DNA of 28,084 bases from a virus (IMGVR_UViG_3300020583_000199:1-28084), one strand, 5' to 3'. Positions 22,104 to 27,824 are shown, counted from the stretch's first letter. Numbers and translations are program-made. Notes: generated from the sequence alone by a model not told the origin.

Positions 22104-22133
22104 TTGACTTAACTTGCTAGCATCGTGTAAACT
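22104..22133 (+). promoter_or_regulatory. Promoter of antisense-oriented RNA B
   Basis: TTGACT (22104-22109), 18 bases, TAAACT (22128-22133) on the plus strand. It aligns with the RNA A promoter at 18702-18731 without gaps: same spacing, common CTTG-TAG spacer core, and GTGTA before -ACT. Confidence 0.68.
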
Positions 22134-22139
22134 GATACT

Positions 22140-22268
22140 AGCCTCATTGATTTGGGGTACAAAGAACCTCTAGACAGTGCTTAGAGCATTGCCTTGATGT
22201 CTTTGGTTATGGGCCACCATTAGGATTGCCGCCGCTTGGTGGCTCAAATGATTTTTGGGGATAGCCCC
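22140..22268 (+). ncRNA. Structured RNA B, paralogue of RNA A
   Basis: Same helices as RNA A: P1 CCTC/GGGG (22142/22154), P2 AGACA/TGTCT (22172-22176/22198-22202), P3 GTGCT/AGCAT (22177/22185), then conserved TTGCCTTG, P4 GGGCCACC/GGTGGCTC (22211-22218/22238-22245) with a 19-base loop holding ATTGCCGCC, an ATTTTT run and P5 GGGG-ATAG-CCCC (22257-22268). Against RNA A, P4 changes U-G to G-C and U-A to C-G while staying paired. It ends near the stop codon of the excisionase-like gene at 22272 and runs opposite to the leader of the gene 21607-22062. No U-tail follows P5, so the true 3' end may lie inside the antisense of the next gene. Confidence 0.6.
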
Positions 22269-22271
22269 TGA

Positions 22272-22469
22272 TTAGTTCTGCTTTTGTTTTTTCTTCAGGT
22301 CGTTCAAGTAGTCCTGAAACTCCTGACTGTCTATGCGCCATGAGCCAGCTATCTTGATGCCGGGGATGACGCCTTGACGCAGGAGCCGCAAAACGGTTGG
22401 CTCTGAAAGCCGTAACTTCTTGGCAACCTCTGCTGGTGTAAGCATTTCCTCCTCTGACATAACTAACAT
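22272..22469 (-). CDS. AlpA/excisionase-type HTH protein
   Basis: 65 residues. MLTPAEVAKKLRLSEPTVLR then LLRQGVIPGIKIAGSWRI and a helical tail is the standard pattern of MerR-like helix-turn-helix proteins of the excisionase family (HTH_17): two helices, turn, 'G.iPg.ki...wri'. Such proteins bend DNA at att sites or regulate transcription. AAGGAG precedes the ATG; the gene has a strong promoter with palindromic surroundings. Confidence 0.9.
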   Translation of the reverse strand: MLVMSEEEMLTPAEVAKKLRLSEPTVLRLLRQGVIPGIKIAGSWRIDSQEFQDYLNDLKKKQKQN

Positions 22470-22498
22470 CGTTTTCTCCTTTCACGAGTACATGATTT

Positions 22499-22527
22499 AT
22501 TATAAACCATGATTGACTGAATTGCAA
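22499..22527 (-). promoter_or_regulatory. Promoter of the excisionase-like gene, with palindromes
   Basis: Minus strand: TTGCAA (22522-22527), 17 bases, TATAAT (22499-22504). The -10 is centred in a near-palindrome CATG...CATG at 22491-22511, and its 13 bases GGTTTATAATAAA recur exactly in the Arc-like gene promoter at 25928-25940. A further inverted repeat GCAAGC/GCTTGC (22524-22529/22549-22554) overlaps the -35. The gap 22470-22670 holds only these elements. Confidence 0.75.
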
Positions 22528-22659
22528 GCCTTTGATAATATTGATACTGCTTGCCTGTTTTATGTCAAGTGCAAGTGAGCGATGCCACTGCGACATGGTT
22601 GTGGTTGTATGTGGAAGCGCGAGTGCGCTGAATAATGTCATGGTAGACCTCGTGGGTGA

Positions 22660-22679
22660 TATGGGACGCGCTACGGATT
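22660..22679. repeat. Direct repeat, copy 1
   Basis: 20 bases starting TATGGGACGC, matching 17 of 20 positions with 22898-22917. The two copies flank the gene 22671-22880 and each covers a stop codon on the minus strand. Confidence 0.6.
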
Positions 22680-22880
22680 GTCAGAATTGAAATGGTCAAA
22701 GGTTAGGAGCGAGTTGTGCAGAGATTTCACCAGTATCTCTATATCGTTCAGGCTAACGCGCATTTCGCAGATAAGAACTAATGCGCGTTCAATGTGTTCG
22801 CGTGGTGGATTGGTCGTGTTGAGTTGTTTGACTTCCTGTTGTAGTTCGGTATAAACATCTTTAATCGGTCTTACGCTCAT
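22671..22880 (-). CDS. Hypothetical protein, 69 residues
   Basis: Not recognised. Helical, with TELQQEVKQLNTTNPPREHI and EMRVSLNDIEILVKSLHNSL. AGGAG precedes the ATG at 22880. Last gene of the large small-gene operon, bracketed by 20-base direct repeats. Confidence 0.72.
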   Translation of the reverse strand: MSVRPIKDVYTELQQEVKQLNTTNPPREHIERALVLICEMRVSLNDIEILVKSLHNSLLTFDHFNSDNP

Positions 22881-22897
22881 GATGTGCTCCTGTGAGC

Positions 22898-22917
22898 TAT
22901 GGGACGCTTTACGGAAT
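22898..22917. repeat. Direct repeat, copy 2
   Basis: Second copy of the 20-base repeat (TATGGGACGC...TACGGA), at the end of the gene 22909-23148. See 22660-22679. Confidence 0.6.
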
Positions 22918-23148
22918 ACTTTCCCAATCGGATGTATTGGGGTCAAACTCCCAGAATTTAGCTTTTTCTTTCAATGTGCTTGGGGATGCATCAATTTCAA
23001 CATCACCCATCGCATGACCTAAAATCCAAATGTGGAACCAATAGAAATTGTGATTATATCTCTGCTGTACAATAATGTTATGTTTGTTCTCGCTCAAGGT
23101 TGTGGCTTTGTTGCATGGGCTTATTGCGATGGCTGCGAACATGTTCAT
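22909..23148 (-). CDS. Hypothetical protein, 79 residues
   Basis: Not recognised. Aromatic middle (YNHNFYWFHIWILGHAMGD) and an acidic end; the hydrophobic stretch is short, so membrane insertion is uncertain. AGGAG precedes the ATG. Confidence 0.7.
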   Translation of the reverse strand: MNMFAAIAISPCNKATTLSENKHNIIVQQRYNHNFYWFHIWILGHAMGDVEIDASPSTLKEKAKFWEFDPNTSDWESIP

Positions 23149-23157
23149 AATTAGCTC

Positions 23158-23439
23158 CTACGATGCTTGTTTGCGCTGCTTCAGTTCGTGCGCAGTGGCG
23201 AGTACATCCTCGTGTGCATCCACGAGGCGTTGCATGGCTGGCAAGAGACGCCTGCCTTCGCTGGTGAGCATCGGTAAGCGACCCGCACGACAAATAAAGA
23301 GCGCAACGCCTAACTCCTGCTCCAACTGCGCTACCTGATGGCTCATTGTTGGCTGCGAGATGAAGAGATGGAGCGCCGCCTTGCGCATCGATTTGTATTT
23401 GGCAATAGCAAGCACGTACCGTATTTGGCTTATCATCAT
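23158..23439 (-). CDS. Stand-alone LysR-type HTH domain protein
   Basis: 93 residues matching only the N-terminal DNA-binding part of LysR regulators: IRYVLAIAKYKSMRKAALHL, then FISQPTMSHQVAQLEQELGV, LF and a TSEGRRLLPAMQRLV helix. Normal LysR proteins are about 300 residues with an effector domain, absent here: a stop follows the linker helix. AGGAG precedes the ATG and the gene sits tightly in an operon, so it looks like a genuine short protein rather than a decayed one. It may bind DNA as a dimer without a ligand. Confidence 0.85.
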   Translation of the reverse strand: MMISQIRYVLAIAKYKSMRKAALHLFISQPTMSHQVAQLEQELGVALFICRAGRLPMLTSEGRRLLPAMQRLVDAHEDVLATAHELKQRKQAS

Positions 23440-23448
23440 GGCTCGCTC

Positions 23449-23661
23449 CTAATCGCAACGTGAGAGTACGCCGCGTAAATACTCACAGTACGCGATGGCA
23501 AACGGCGTCGTGTCGTCCTTGTACTGATCCAGCAGCCTCACACACCGCGCCGCAATGTCATTCATGTGCGCGATCTGCTCTGCTTGTGTTGACTGCTGAT
23601 CGAGGATTTGTGCAGCGTGGTACTGGCCAATGGAGCGATGATCGATATCGGTTATACGCAT
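23449..23661 (-). CDS. Hypothetical protein, 70 residues
   Basis: Not recognised. Helical and soluble (QYHAAQILDQQSTQAEQIAHM...), with three cysteines in the second half. GGAG precedes the ATG at slightly long spacing; the start overlaps the upstream gene by 10 bases. Confidence 0.7.
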   Translation of the reverse strand: MRITDIDHRSIGQYHAAQILDQQSTQAEQIAHMNDIAARCVRLLDQYKDDTTPFAIAYCEYLRGVLSRCD

Positions 23662-23906
23662 GTGTTTAACTCCACTCTGGCTTTCGCGTGGCCAGCGAAA
23701 CGAGCGCGGTACTCATCTGCATCTCTGCCAGTGACGCCAAGCGAGATACGCACGTATGCGGCATCAGGCTCGCACAACTCACGTGCCATGACTGTGAGGC
23801 AAGAGCCAAGCATCAAGCGAGCCTGGAAGCGCTCTATCTCGCCTGGTGTGTCGGCTTCGGTGTCAAGCCAGTGGTTGAGCGCTGCTATCCAATCAGTTAT
23901 GCTCAT
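23652..23906 (-). CDS. Hypothetical protein, 84 residues
   Basis: Not recognised. Mixed helix (DWIAALNHWLDTEADTPGEIERF) and strand; no metal or membrane motif. The ATG at 23906 follows AGGAG and overlaps the small membrane-protein gene upstream. Confidence 0.7.
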   Translation of the reverse strand: MSITDWIAALNHWLDTEADTPGEIERFQARLMLGSCLTVMARELCEPDAAYVRISLGVTGRDADEYRARFAGHAKARVELNTCV

Positions 23907-24066
23907 TGATTTGCATCTCCTGTTCTTGCTTGGCACGATTGTAGCCTTCTATAAAGCCGCGCTTATACTGCGTTCTGCTGATGCTACGACCAAACAAGCC
24001 AACCGTTAGGCCGATAAGCACGCCGATGAAGATACAGATCGCAATGAAGAGAATAATGGTATTCAT
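23893..24066 (-). CDS. Small single-helix membrane protein, 57 residues
   Basis: The first 25 residues (NTIILFIAICIFIGVLIGL) form one transmembrane helix or uncleaved signal anchor; the rest is basic and polar (RTQYKRGFIEGYNRAKQEQE). AGGAGG precedes the ATG, and the start overlaps the upstream stop by ATGA. Function unknown. Two or three neighbours are also one-helix membrane proteins. Confidence 0.72.
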   Translation of the reverse strand: MNTIILFIAICIFIGVLIGLTVGLFGRSISRTQYKRGFIEGYNRAKQEQEMQINEHN

Positions 24067-24365
24067 GCTGATTCCTCCTGCTCATCTGGCATCACACAGC
24101 GACAATTGGGGCGATACTGCTCATTCAACAGGTTGGCTTCTCGCAGCCTGTTGAATGATCGTAAATAGCAGCGTTGGTAGCGTAGTGCCTGCTCTCCCAG
24201 GAGTCCACATGCATTGCAGATGAATTCGTAGTCCAGTGGCTCCAGGAACTCAGACATCCACAGCAGGAGATAGCCAGCTTCAATGCGGTACATCTCTGCC
24301 TGCTCATCGGTTGCTGCGTCGAGAATGGCGTCTATGATTGCATCCAATTTCTGTTGCTCGCTCAT
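24063..24365 (-). CDS. Hypothetical protein, 100 residues, four cysteines
   Basis: Not recognised. Helical N-terminus (EQQKLDAIIDAILDAATDEQAE), then C-N-A-C and later C-R-C, which may bind zinc. AAGGAG precedes either of two ATGs (24371, 24365); the second has better spacing. Confidence 0.7.
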   Translation of the reverse strand: MSEQQKLDAIIDAILDAATDEQAEMYRIEAGYLLLWMSEFLEPLDYEFICNACGLLGEQALRYQRCYLRSFNRLREANLLNEQYRPNCRCVMPDEQEESA

Positions 24366-24380
24366 GTGCATCTCCTTGCT

Positions 24381-24518
24381 CTAAAGTCCAAGCCTCCACA
24401 GGATCACAATGCCGATAAGAGTCAGGACCGTTACCACGAATGCAATGGCATAGCCTCTGCACGCACCAGTGCCAAGCTCGTTATCAGACCCAAATGGGGG
24501 CTTATCGTAATATTCCAT
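24381..24518 (-). CDS. Small single-helix membrane protein, 45 residues
   Basis: Polar N-terminus (EYYDKPPFGSDNELGTG) followed by one hydrophobic helix (AIAFVVTVLTLIGIVILWRL). AAGGAG precedes the ATG, whose first base overlaps the upstream stop (TAATG). No family recognised. Confidence 0.68.
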   Translation of the reverse strand: MEYYDKPPFGSDNELGTGACRGYAIAFVVTVLTLIGIVILWRLGL

Positions 24519-24724
24519 TATTTCTCCTTAAACCCTAGAATAACCTCTGCTTCTTTGATTGCTTTTTCAGCGTCCGTGTGTTGCGCTTTGTCTTGCTCTC
24601 TCCGATCATGCCAGGCGTCTTTCGCCACGAAGAAGAGAAAGCAGAAGATCGTACACAGCGTCATGAAGCCGAAGACAGCCAGGCCATCTCTGATCGCTGG
24701 AAAGATGTCGTCAAAGTGGCTCAT
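24518..24724 (-). CDS. Small membrane protein, 68 residues
   Basis: One hydrophobic helix at about 15-34 (LAVFGFMTLCTIFCFLFFVA) and a charged helical tail with K/E/D pairs. GGAGG precedes the ATG, which overlaps the upstream stop by ATGA. Holin- or spanin-like topology is possible, but no lysis enzyme is nearby. Confidence 0.74.
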   Translation of the reverse strand: MSHFDDIFPAIRDGLAVFGFMTLCTIFCFLFFVAKDAWHDRREQDKAQHTDAEKAIKEAEVILGFKEK

Positions 24725-25008
24725 TGCATCCTCCAGTTCAGGTAGAGCGAGAGGAACGCGCCAAGCAAGATGAGCGCTACAGCGAGGAAGAGGATAGCGC
24801 GTTGACCGCGTGTGCTGGTCGTGCTGAGAGCGGCATCAAAGCGTGCTGCGTGGACGCCGCTATTCGCTGTATCCCAGGTCCACGAGGCTACTGGTATGAG
24901 TGTCTCTCGCTCTTGAGGCTGCGCTGAGAGAACGAGCTGAGTGCTAGGCATACGCAGATCGCGAACGGCTTCAACCTTGAAGGTTGCAAATTCGTCTATT
25001 CGTTGCAT
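24721..25008 (-). CDS. Tail-anchored membrane protein, 95 residues
   Basis: A soluble N-terminal part of about 70 residues is followed by one C-terminal hydrophobic helix (AILFLAVALILLGAFLSLYL) and a short basic tail. GGAGG precedes the ATG. It starts in the end of the upstream gene. Function unknown. Confidence 0.74.
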   Translation of the reverse strand: MQRIDEFATFKVEAVRDLRMPSTQLVLSAQPQERETLIPVASWTWDTANSGVHAARFDAALSTTSTRGQRAILFLAVALILLGAFLSLYLNWRMQ

Positions 25009-25181
25009 AGCGAGCCTCCATACACCATCAAATCATCTTCCCTAATGCCGGTTGGCTCAATGGCATCGGGACGCCACACAAACACATGGCGCTCCTGGGG
25101 TTGCTGATCTCTCGCCACTGGACACGGATGCTCTGGCAGGAGTATGTCACCAGCGCGATATAATGCTTTTGTGCTATTCAT
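24996..25181 (-). CDS. Hypothetical protein, 61 residues
   Basis: Not recognised. Polar, with ILLPEHPCPVARDQQPQERH and WRPDAIEPTGIREDDL. GAGG precedes the ATG at 25181; overlaps both neighbours by a few bases, which supports it as a coding frame. Confidence 0.65.
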   Translation of the reverse strand: MNSTKALYRAGDILLPEHPCPVARDQQPQERHVFVWRPDAIEPTGIREDDLMVYGGSLCNE

Positions 25182-25449
25182 GTTTTTCCTCTGGCCTGTT
25201 AATGGTATGCTTATTCTTGAAATTTTCGAGTGCTTCACGCGTGTATCTAAGTGTCTTGGTTGTGAGTTTGACTGGTAGGAGCCAGCCATGCTCTCTGTAT
25301 TCATGGCGAAGTGGGCCTGTACCGATGCCAAGGTCTTTTGCTACTTCATCAATGGTTAGCATCTCATCGTCATGTTGTTCATGCTGTTCGTTCTCGTGTT
25401 CTTCTCGCTTGTTTTCTCTTTCCATAGCCGCCTGTCTTCTATTGCCCAT
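25174..25449 (-). CDS. HTH_17/excisionase-like protein, 91 residues
   Basis: After a very charged first 30 residues (E/H/R/N-rich), MLTIDEVAKDLGIGTGPLRH and EYREHGWLLPVKLTTKTLRY then REALENF give a MerR/excisionase-like helix-turn-helix with wing. It opens the large minus-strand operon. The ribosome site is weak, and a GTAGC/GCTAC hairpin lies in the leader. An in-frame ATG at residue 9 or 30 could be the true start. Confidence 0.72.
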   Translation of the reverse strand: MGNRRQAAMERENKREEHENEQHEQHDDEMLTIDEVAKDLGIGTGPLRHEYREHGWLLPVKLTTKTLRYTREALENFKNKHTINRPEEKHE

Positions 25450-25489
25450 GACGCTCGTACCGGGGTAGCTTTGCTACTATCTGCGCGTC

Positions 25490-25518
25490 TTGACTAGGCA
25501 TTATTGGCAAGGTAGAAT
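25490..25518 (+). promoter_or_regulatory. Promoter of RNA C
   Basis: TTGACT (25490-25495), 17 bases, TAGAAT (25513-25518), plus strand. Divergent from the operon starting at 25449. Confidence 0.72.
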
Positions 25519-25524
25519 GTGATA

Positions 25525-25726
25525 CATAGCGGCACACAACGGTCCTTAACTGGACACTGAGTCACTGCTGATAGGACATCGGATAGTCAATTCCCTCTCC
25601 AAAGCTAATCTTGCAGGATGCGCATTGGGGAAGTATTGCCGATTTTCTATGTTATGTGTTTGCTATATGGCTTACCTAGCCTTTAAATAGAAGCTGGTCC
25701 CTGGAAAGTCGAGCTTCTATTTTTTA
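25525..25726 (+). ncRNA. Stand-alone structured RNA C, about 200 bases
   Basis: Promoter at one end, strong terminator at the other, no gene between. The transcript can close on itself: ACATAG (25524-25529) with CTATGT (25647-25652); ATCGG (25578-25582) with CCGAT (25639-25643), continued by CAAT/ATTG and TCCC/GGGA (25588-25595 with 25628-25638, one bulge); a small GTCC/GGAC hairpin near 25541-25554. Size and end-to-end pairing recall regulatory RNAs such as 6S, but no family match is claimed. It is convergent with the Arc-like gene at 25744-25923, so it may also act on that transcript's end. Confidence 0.65.
25685..25726 (+). terminator. Rho-independent terminator of RNA C
   Basis: AAATAGAAGCT (25685-25695) pairs perfectly with AGCTTCTATTT (25712-25722) over 11 bases with a 16-base loop, followed by TTT. 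It also serves, in reverse, the convergent Arc-like gene. Confidence 0.88.
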
Positions 25727-25743
25727 TGCCACGAAATAGGCGG

Positions 25744-25923
25744 TCAAGTTGGTGCATCCTCCTTTTGCTTTATTAATCGGTGAATGACCTCATTGTTAAA
25801 TGAGCGGTGATTGGATTTGGCGCTGGCTTTGATTTCGTTGTAAAGCACCTCGCCAAAACGAATCTGCACAGCCCATTTTTCTGGTTTGCGAGTTGTGCTC
25901 GCTTTTTTCTTTTGTTGTTCCAT
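25744..25923 (-). CDS. Arc-like ribbon-helix-helix repressor
   Basis: 59 residues. A basic start (EQQKKKASTTRKPEK) is followed by WAVQIRFGEVLYNEIKASAK and NHRSFNNEVIHRLIKQ: the beta strand, helix A and helix B of Arc/MetJ-type ribbon-helix-helix proteins ('vRfp..l...ik..A...gRS.N.Ei..rL'). These bind operators as tetramers. The ATG at 25923 comes only 7 bases after the -10, so the message is probably leaderless. Its promoter carries a palindrome, which suggests self-repression. The longer frame from 26028 runs through the promoter and is rejected. Confidence 0.87.
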   Translation of the reverse strand: MEQQKKKASTTRKPEKWAVQIRFGEVLYNEIKASAKSNHRSFNNEVIHRLIKQKEDAPT

Positions 25924-25959
25924 GCAGTTTATTATAAACCGATACAAACTGCGTGTCAA
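25924..25959 (-). promoter_or_regulatory. Promoter and palindromic operator of the Arc-like gene
   Basis: Minus strand: perfect TTGACA (25954-25959), 17 bases, perfect TATAAT (25931-25936). Inverted repeat GCAGTTT (25924-25930) and AAACTGC (25946-25952) brackets the -10. The 13 bases GGTTTATAATAAA (25928-25940) are identical to those in the 22499 promoter. Confidence 0.88.
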
Positions 25960-26060
25960 TTGCTCAATGAGTGAGTATGAGATTCCGCCTTTAGCGTTTA
26001 GAGCACCATTATCGCTAAAATGTTTCACTTACTGTAAAACAGTTGCTTGTGTAACATTTG

Positions 26061-26085
26061 GCGCGATAGATGTGTATCTATGCGC
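26061..26085 (-). other. Hairpin at the end of the excisionase-like gene
   Basis: GCGC-ATAGAT (26061-26071, one bulged base) pairs with ATCTAT-GCGC (26076-26085) around a 4-base loop, immediately after the stop codon. No T-run follows, so it may be a weak terminator, a transcript stabiliser or an operator for the Arc-like gene downstream. Confidence 0.45.
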
Positions 26086-26297
26086 TATGCTGCCTTGCAA
26101 ACATGTGGGATTGCTGCTTCGACATCTTCGCGGTAAAAACAGACACGATTGCCAAGTTTATGCTTGGGGAGGATGCCTGCTTTCATCCAACGATAAACGG
26201 TTGAGCGCGAAACTTTAAATTCTGCTATCACATCTTTAAGCGTGATGCGCGGCAGATTAAGGTTTAGGGGAAGTGCTGTTGTATATGTATTGCTCAT
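26085..26297 (-). CDS. AlpA/excisionase-type HTH protein
   Basis: 70 residues. ITLKDVIAEFKVSRSTVYRW and MKAGILPKHKLGNRVCFY then REDVEAAI match the HTH_17 pattern: helix-turn-helix with 'S.sTVyRWmkaGilP..klg....f...dv'. Such proteins act as excisionases or transcription activators. GAGG precedes the ATG. A CCGTC/GACGG inverted repeat at 26322-26335 lies just upstream and may be its operator. Confidence 0.9.
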   Translation of the reverse strand: MSNTYTTALPLNLNLPRITLKDVIAEFKVSRSTVYRWMKAGILPKHKLGNRVCFYREDVEAAIPHVCKAA

Positions 26298-26794
26298 ATG
26301 AGCCTCGTAATTTCTTGGATGCCGTCATACGACGGGGATAATAACAAATCAGAATGAGTAATCGTTGAACCATCTGACATCATAATAATAAGCTATTTAT
26401 TTGCTAGAAACAAGTATCTTTATTGCTGGATTTCATCATGTCTTAGCAATATCTTAACCATCCTCAGCCATTGTCAATCGATAAATAGAAATGTACTTCC
26501 TTGCCGCACTGCGCTATTCTTAACATAACTTATAATGGAGAATTTAAATTTTATTCAAATTTACTTTATGAATAAATTGTCATATATCTATCTACTTATT
26601 GGTACTATGGTAAAGAAACCTCAACCAGAAATCTCAAAACTTAACCAAACTGTAATGATGAGATTAAGTGAACGCTGCAAGGTAGCAAGCGGCGTGACTG
26701 GCGTGGAGGGAAAGAAAAATGATAGGTTGAGACTATCAATGATAGGGAACATCTGTCAATCCATTGTATAGACATTGTTAGTTGAATTGGCATG
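26298..26794. other. A/T-rich stretch without a confident gene
   Basis: About 500 bases, much more A/T-rich than the rest. It has the CCGTC/GACGG repeat (26322-26335) and CTATTTAT (about 26391) facing ATAAATAG (about 26481). A plus-strand frame at 26535-26771 (78 codons) starts without a clear ribosome site, and I do not recognise its product; it could be a remnant. The A/T richness and repeats could also suit a recombination or regulatory region. Nothing firmer can be said. Confidence 0.4.
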
Positions 26795-26800
26795 TATAAT
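26795..26800 (+). promoter_or_regulatory. -10 element of the lipoprotein gene
   Basis: A perfect TATAAT 42 bases before the lipoprotein ATG. No -35 at good spacing is convincing (TTGTTA is too near). Confidence 0.45.
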
Positions 26801-26841
26801 GGTCCAGACGGCTTGGATGCCGCCACAAGGAGAAGATAATC

Positions 26842-27075
26842 ATGAAAAAGATACTTGCGGTTCTTGTCCTGCTCTGCGTTTTGTCGCTCGCTGCGTGTGT
26901 CCCGTTTGCAGCGAAGGCACCGACACCAACACCGACGCCATACGGTGACGCGCCTGGGGGATGGATACCGCACCCTATTGGATCAGGCACGTGCATGGCA
27001 ACTGGCATACCTGGCATACCAAACGGCACGCTCGCACCGTGTCAGGAGCCGCCAAGCAGAACACCGAGCCACTAG
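26842..27075 (+). CDS. Small secreted lipoprotein, likely moron gene
   Basis: 77 residues. MKKILAVLVLLCVLSLAAC is a lipoprotein signal peptide with lipobox LAAC; cysteine 19 would be lipidated. The mature part is small, rich in P, T and G (APTPTPTPYGD, GGWIPHPIGSGTC, GIPGIPNGTLAPC) with two more cysteines that may form a disulphide. AAGGAG precedes the ATG. It is a lone plus-strand gene between minus-strand genes, with its own -10 and terminator: the usual form of a phage 'moron' expressed in the lysogen. Surface lipoproteins of this size can block superinfection; this role is inference. Confidence 0.85.
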   Translation: MKKILAVLVLLCVLSLAACVPFAAKAPTPTPTPYGDAPGGWIPHPIGSGTCMATGIPGIPNGTLAPCQEPPSRTPSH

Positions 27076-27098
27076 CCGATGCCGCCACGATAAAGAGA

Positions 27099-27136
27099 GA
27101 GCCAGAGGCATCAACACCTCTGGCTCCATTCGTTTT
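27099..27136. terminator. Strong terminator, probably bidirectional
   Basis: GAGCCAGAGG (27099-27108) pairs perfectly with CCTCTGGCTC (27117-27126), 8-base loop, followed by CATTCGTTTT on the plus strand and TCTCTTTAT on the minus strand. Ends the lipoprotein transcript and the convergent one. Confidence 0.88.
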
Positions 27137-27151
27137 ACTGCTTGCTTGCTG

Positions 27152-27340
27152 CTATGAGTTGACTGTCATTCCAGACAACAGCAGCGTTCCCTCAAAGTCA
27201 GTGACCAGCCCGTTCTCTCGCCACTCGTTTACCTGCTCCTCTGTCGGTAGGCTCGTGTCATCGTCAGGAGCGCCTTCAATCATGTCCCATACGCAATCTG
27301 CGGCGCGGTTGGCGTTCTCTACGTGCAGTGCATTGCTCAT
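27152..27340 (-). CDS. Hypothetical protein, 62 residues
   Basis: Not recognised. Acidic, with DMIEGAPDDDTSLPTEEQVNE, soluble. AGGAGG precedes the ATG, which overlaps the upstream stop by ATGA. Terminator at 27099-27136 follows. Confidence 0.72.
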   Translation of the reverse strand: MSNALHVENANRAADCVWDMIEGAPDDDTSLPTEEQVNEWRENGLVTDFEGTLLLSGMTVNS

Positions 27341-27477
27341 TTCGCCACCTCCTGTACCAACGCCTCATCAGTGATTACCACCTCAACATATGGCGGCTTG
27401 CCTGGTTCGCTGATAAGCAACTCTCTGGCCAGGATCACCCAGCACGCTTCTTCCTCTGTTCTGATCTGCTCTTCCAT
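27337..27477 (-). CDS. Small acidic protein, 46 residues
   Basis: Short frame with AAGGAG at 9 bases before the ATG. Acidic (EEQIRTEEEACWVILARELL then VVITDEALVQEVAK). Overlaps the next gene by ATGA, which supports it. No family recognised. Confidence 0.68.
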   Translation of the reverse strand: MEEQIRTEEEACWVILARELLISEPGKPPYVEVVITDEALVQEVAK

Positions 27478-27547
27478 GATATAATTCTCCTTGGAAGCTA
27501 CATCCGTCGAAAAGCTGTGCTTCCGTGTGTTTCACAATGCTGGCTTG

Positions 27548-27576
27548 CCGCGATCTAGCTTGGTGCAGGATCGCGG
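27548..27576. terminator. Hairpin, possible terminator
   Basis: CCGCGATC (27548-27555) pairs with GATCGCGG (27569-27576) with a 13-base loop; TTT follows on the plus strand only. It lies between two minus-strand genes, so it may be an attenuator. Both arms contain GATC, the classical Dam site. Confidence 0.42.
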
Positions 27577-27597
27577 TTTGCCGTATAAAGAGACGCT

Positions 27598-27807
27598 TTA
27601 CAATTCCAGTGCCATTTTGTGATTGATCACATTGAGATCACCGCCATAGCTAATCAGTTCAGCAATAGCCTTGATTGCATCTTCCAATGTGGCTTCCTCA
27701 ATGTGTCTGTAGTAAAACTGCTCAGCCACCTCGTGAGTATCGCTGACTAATGCCTCGTGGATATCTGCTGCCATCTGCTTGACAACTTTTGCTTGTTCCT
27801 CGTTCAT
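27598..27807 (-). CDS. Hypothetical protein, 69 residues
   Basis: Not recognised. Helical, acidic (EEQAKVVKQMAADIHEALVS...). GGAGG precedes the ATG at 27807. Confidence 0.72.
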   Translation of the reverse strand: MNEEQAKVVKQMAADIHEALVSDTHEVAEQFYYRHIEEATLEDAIKAIAELISYGGDLNVINHKMALEL

Positions 27808-27824
27808 AACAACCTCCAACTATT

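Noticed and set aside
22207-22641. 144-codon frame overlapping the excisionase-like gene
   Set aside because: It runs through the promoter and the whole HTH gene in another frame; composition looks like a shadow.
23158-23439. LysR gene as a frameshifted full-length regulator
   Set aside because: The downstream DNA holds another packed gene and no effector-domain-like frame.
24381-25008. Holin/spanin lysis cassette
   Set aside because: One-helix membrane proteins are present, but no endolysin is nearby and the operon looks early, not late.
26535-26771. 78-codon plus-strand frame in A/T-rich DNA
   Set aside because: No clear ribosome site and no recognisable fold; kept only as a note in the non-coding stretch.
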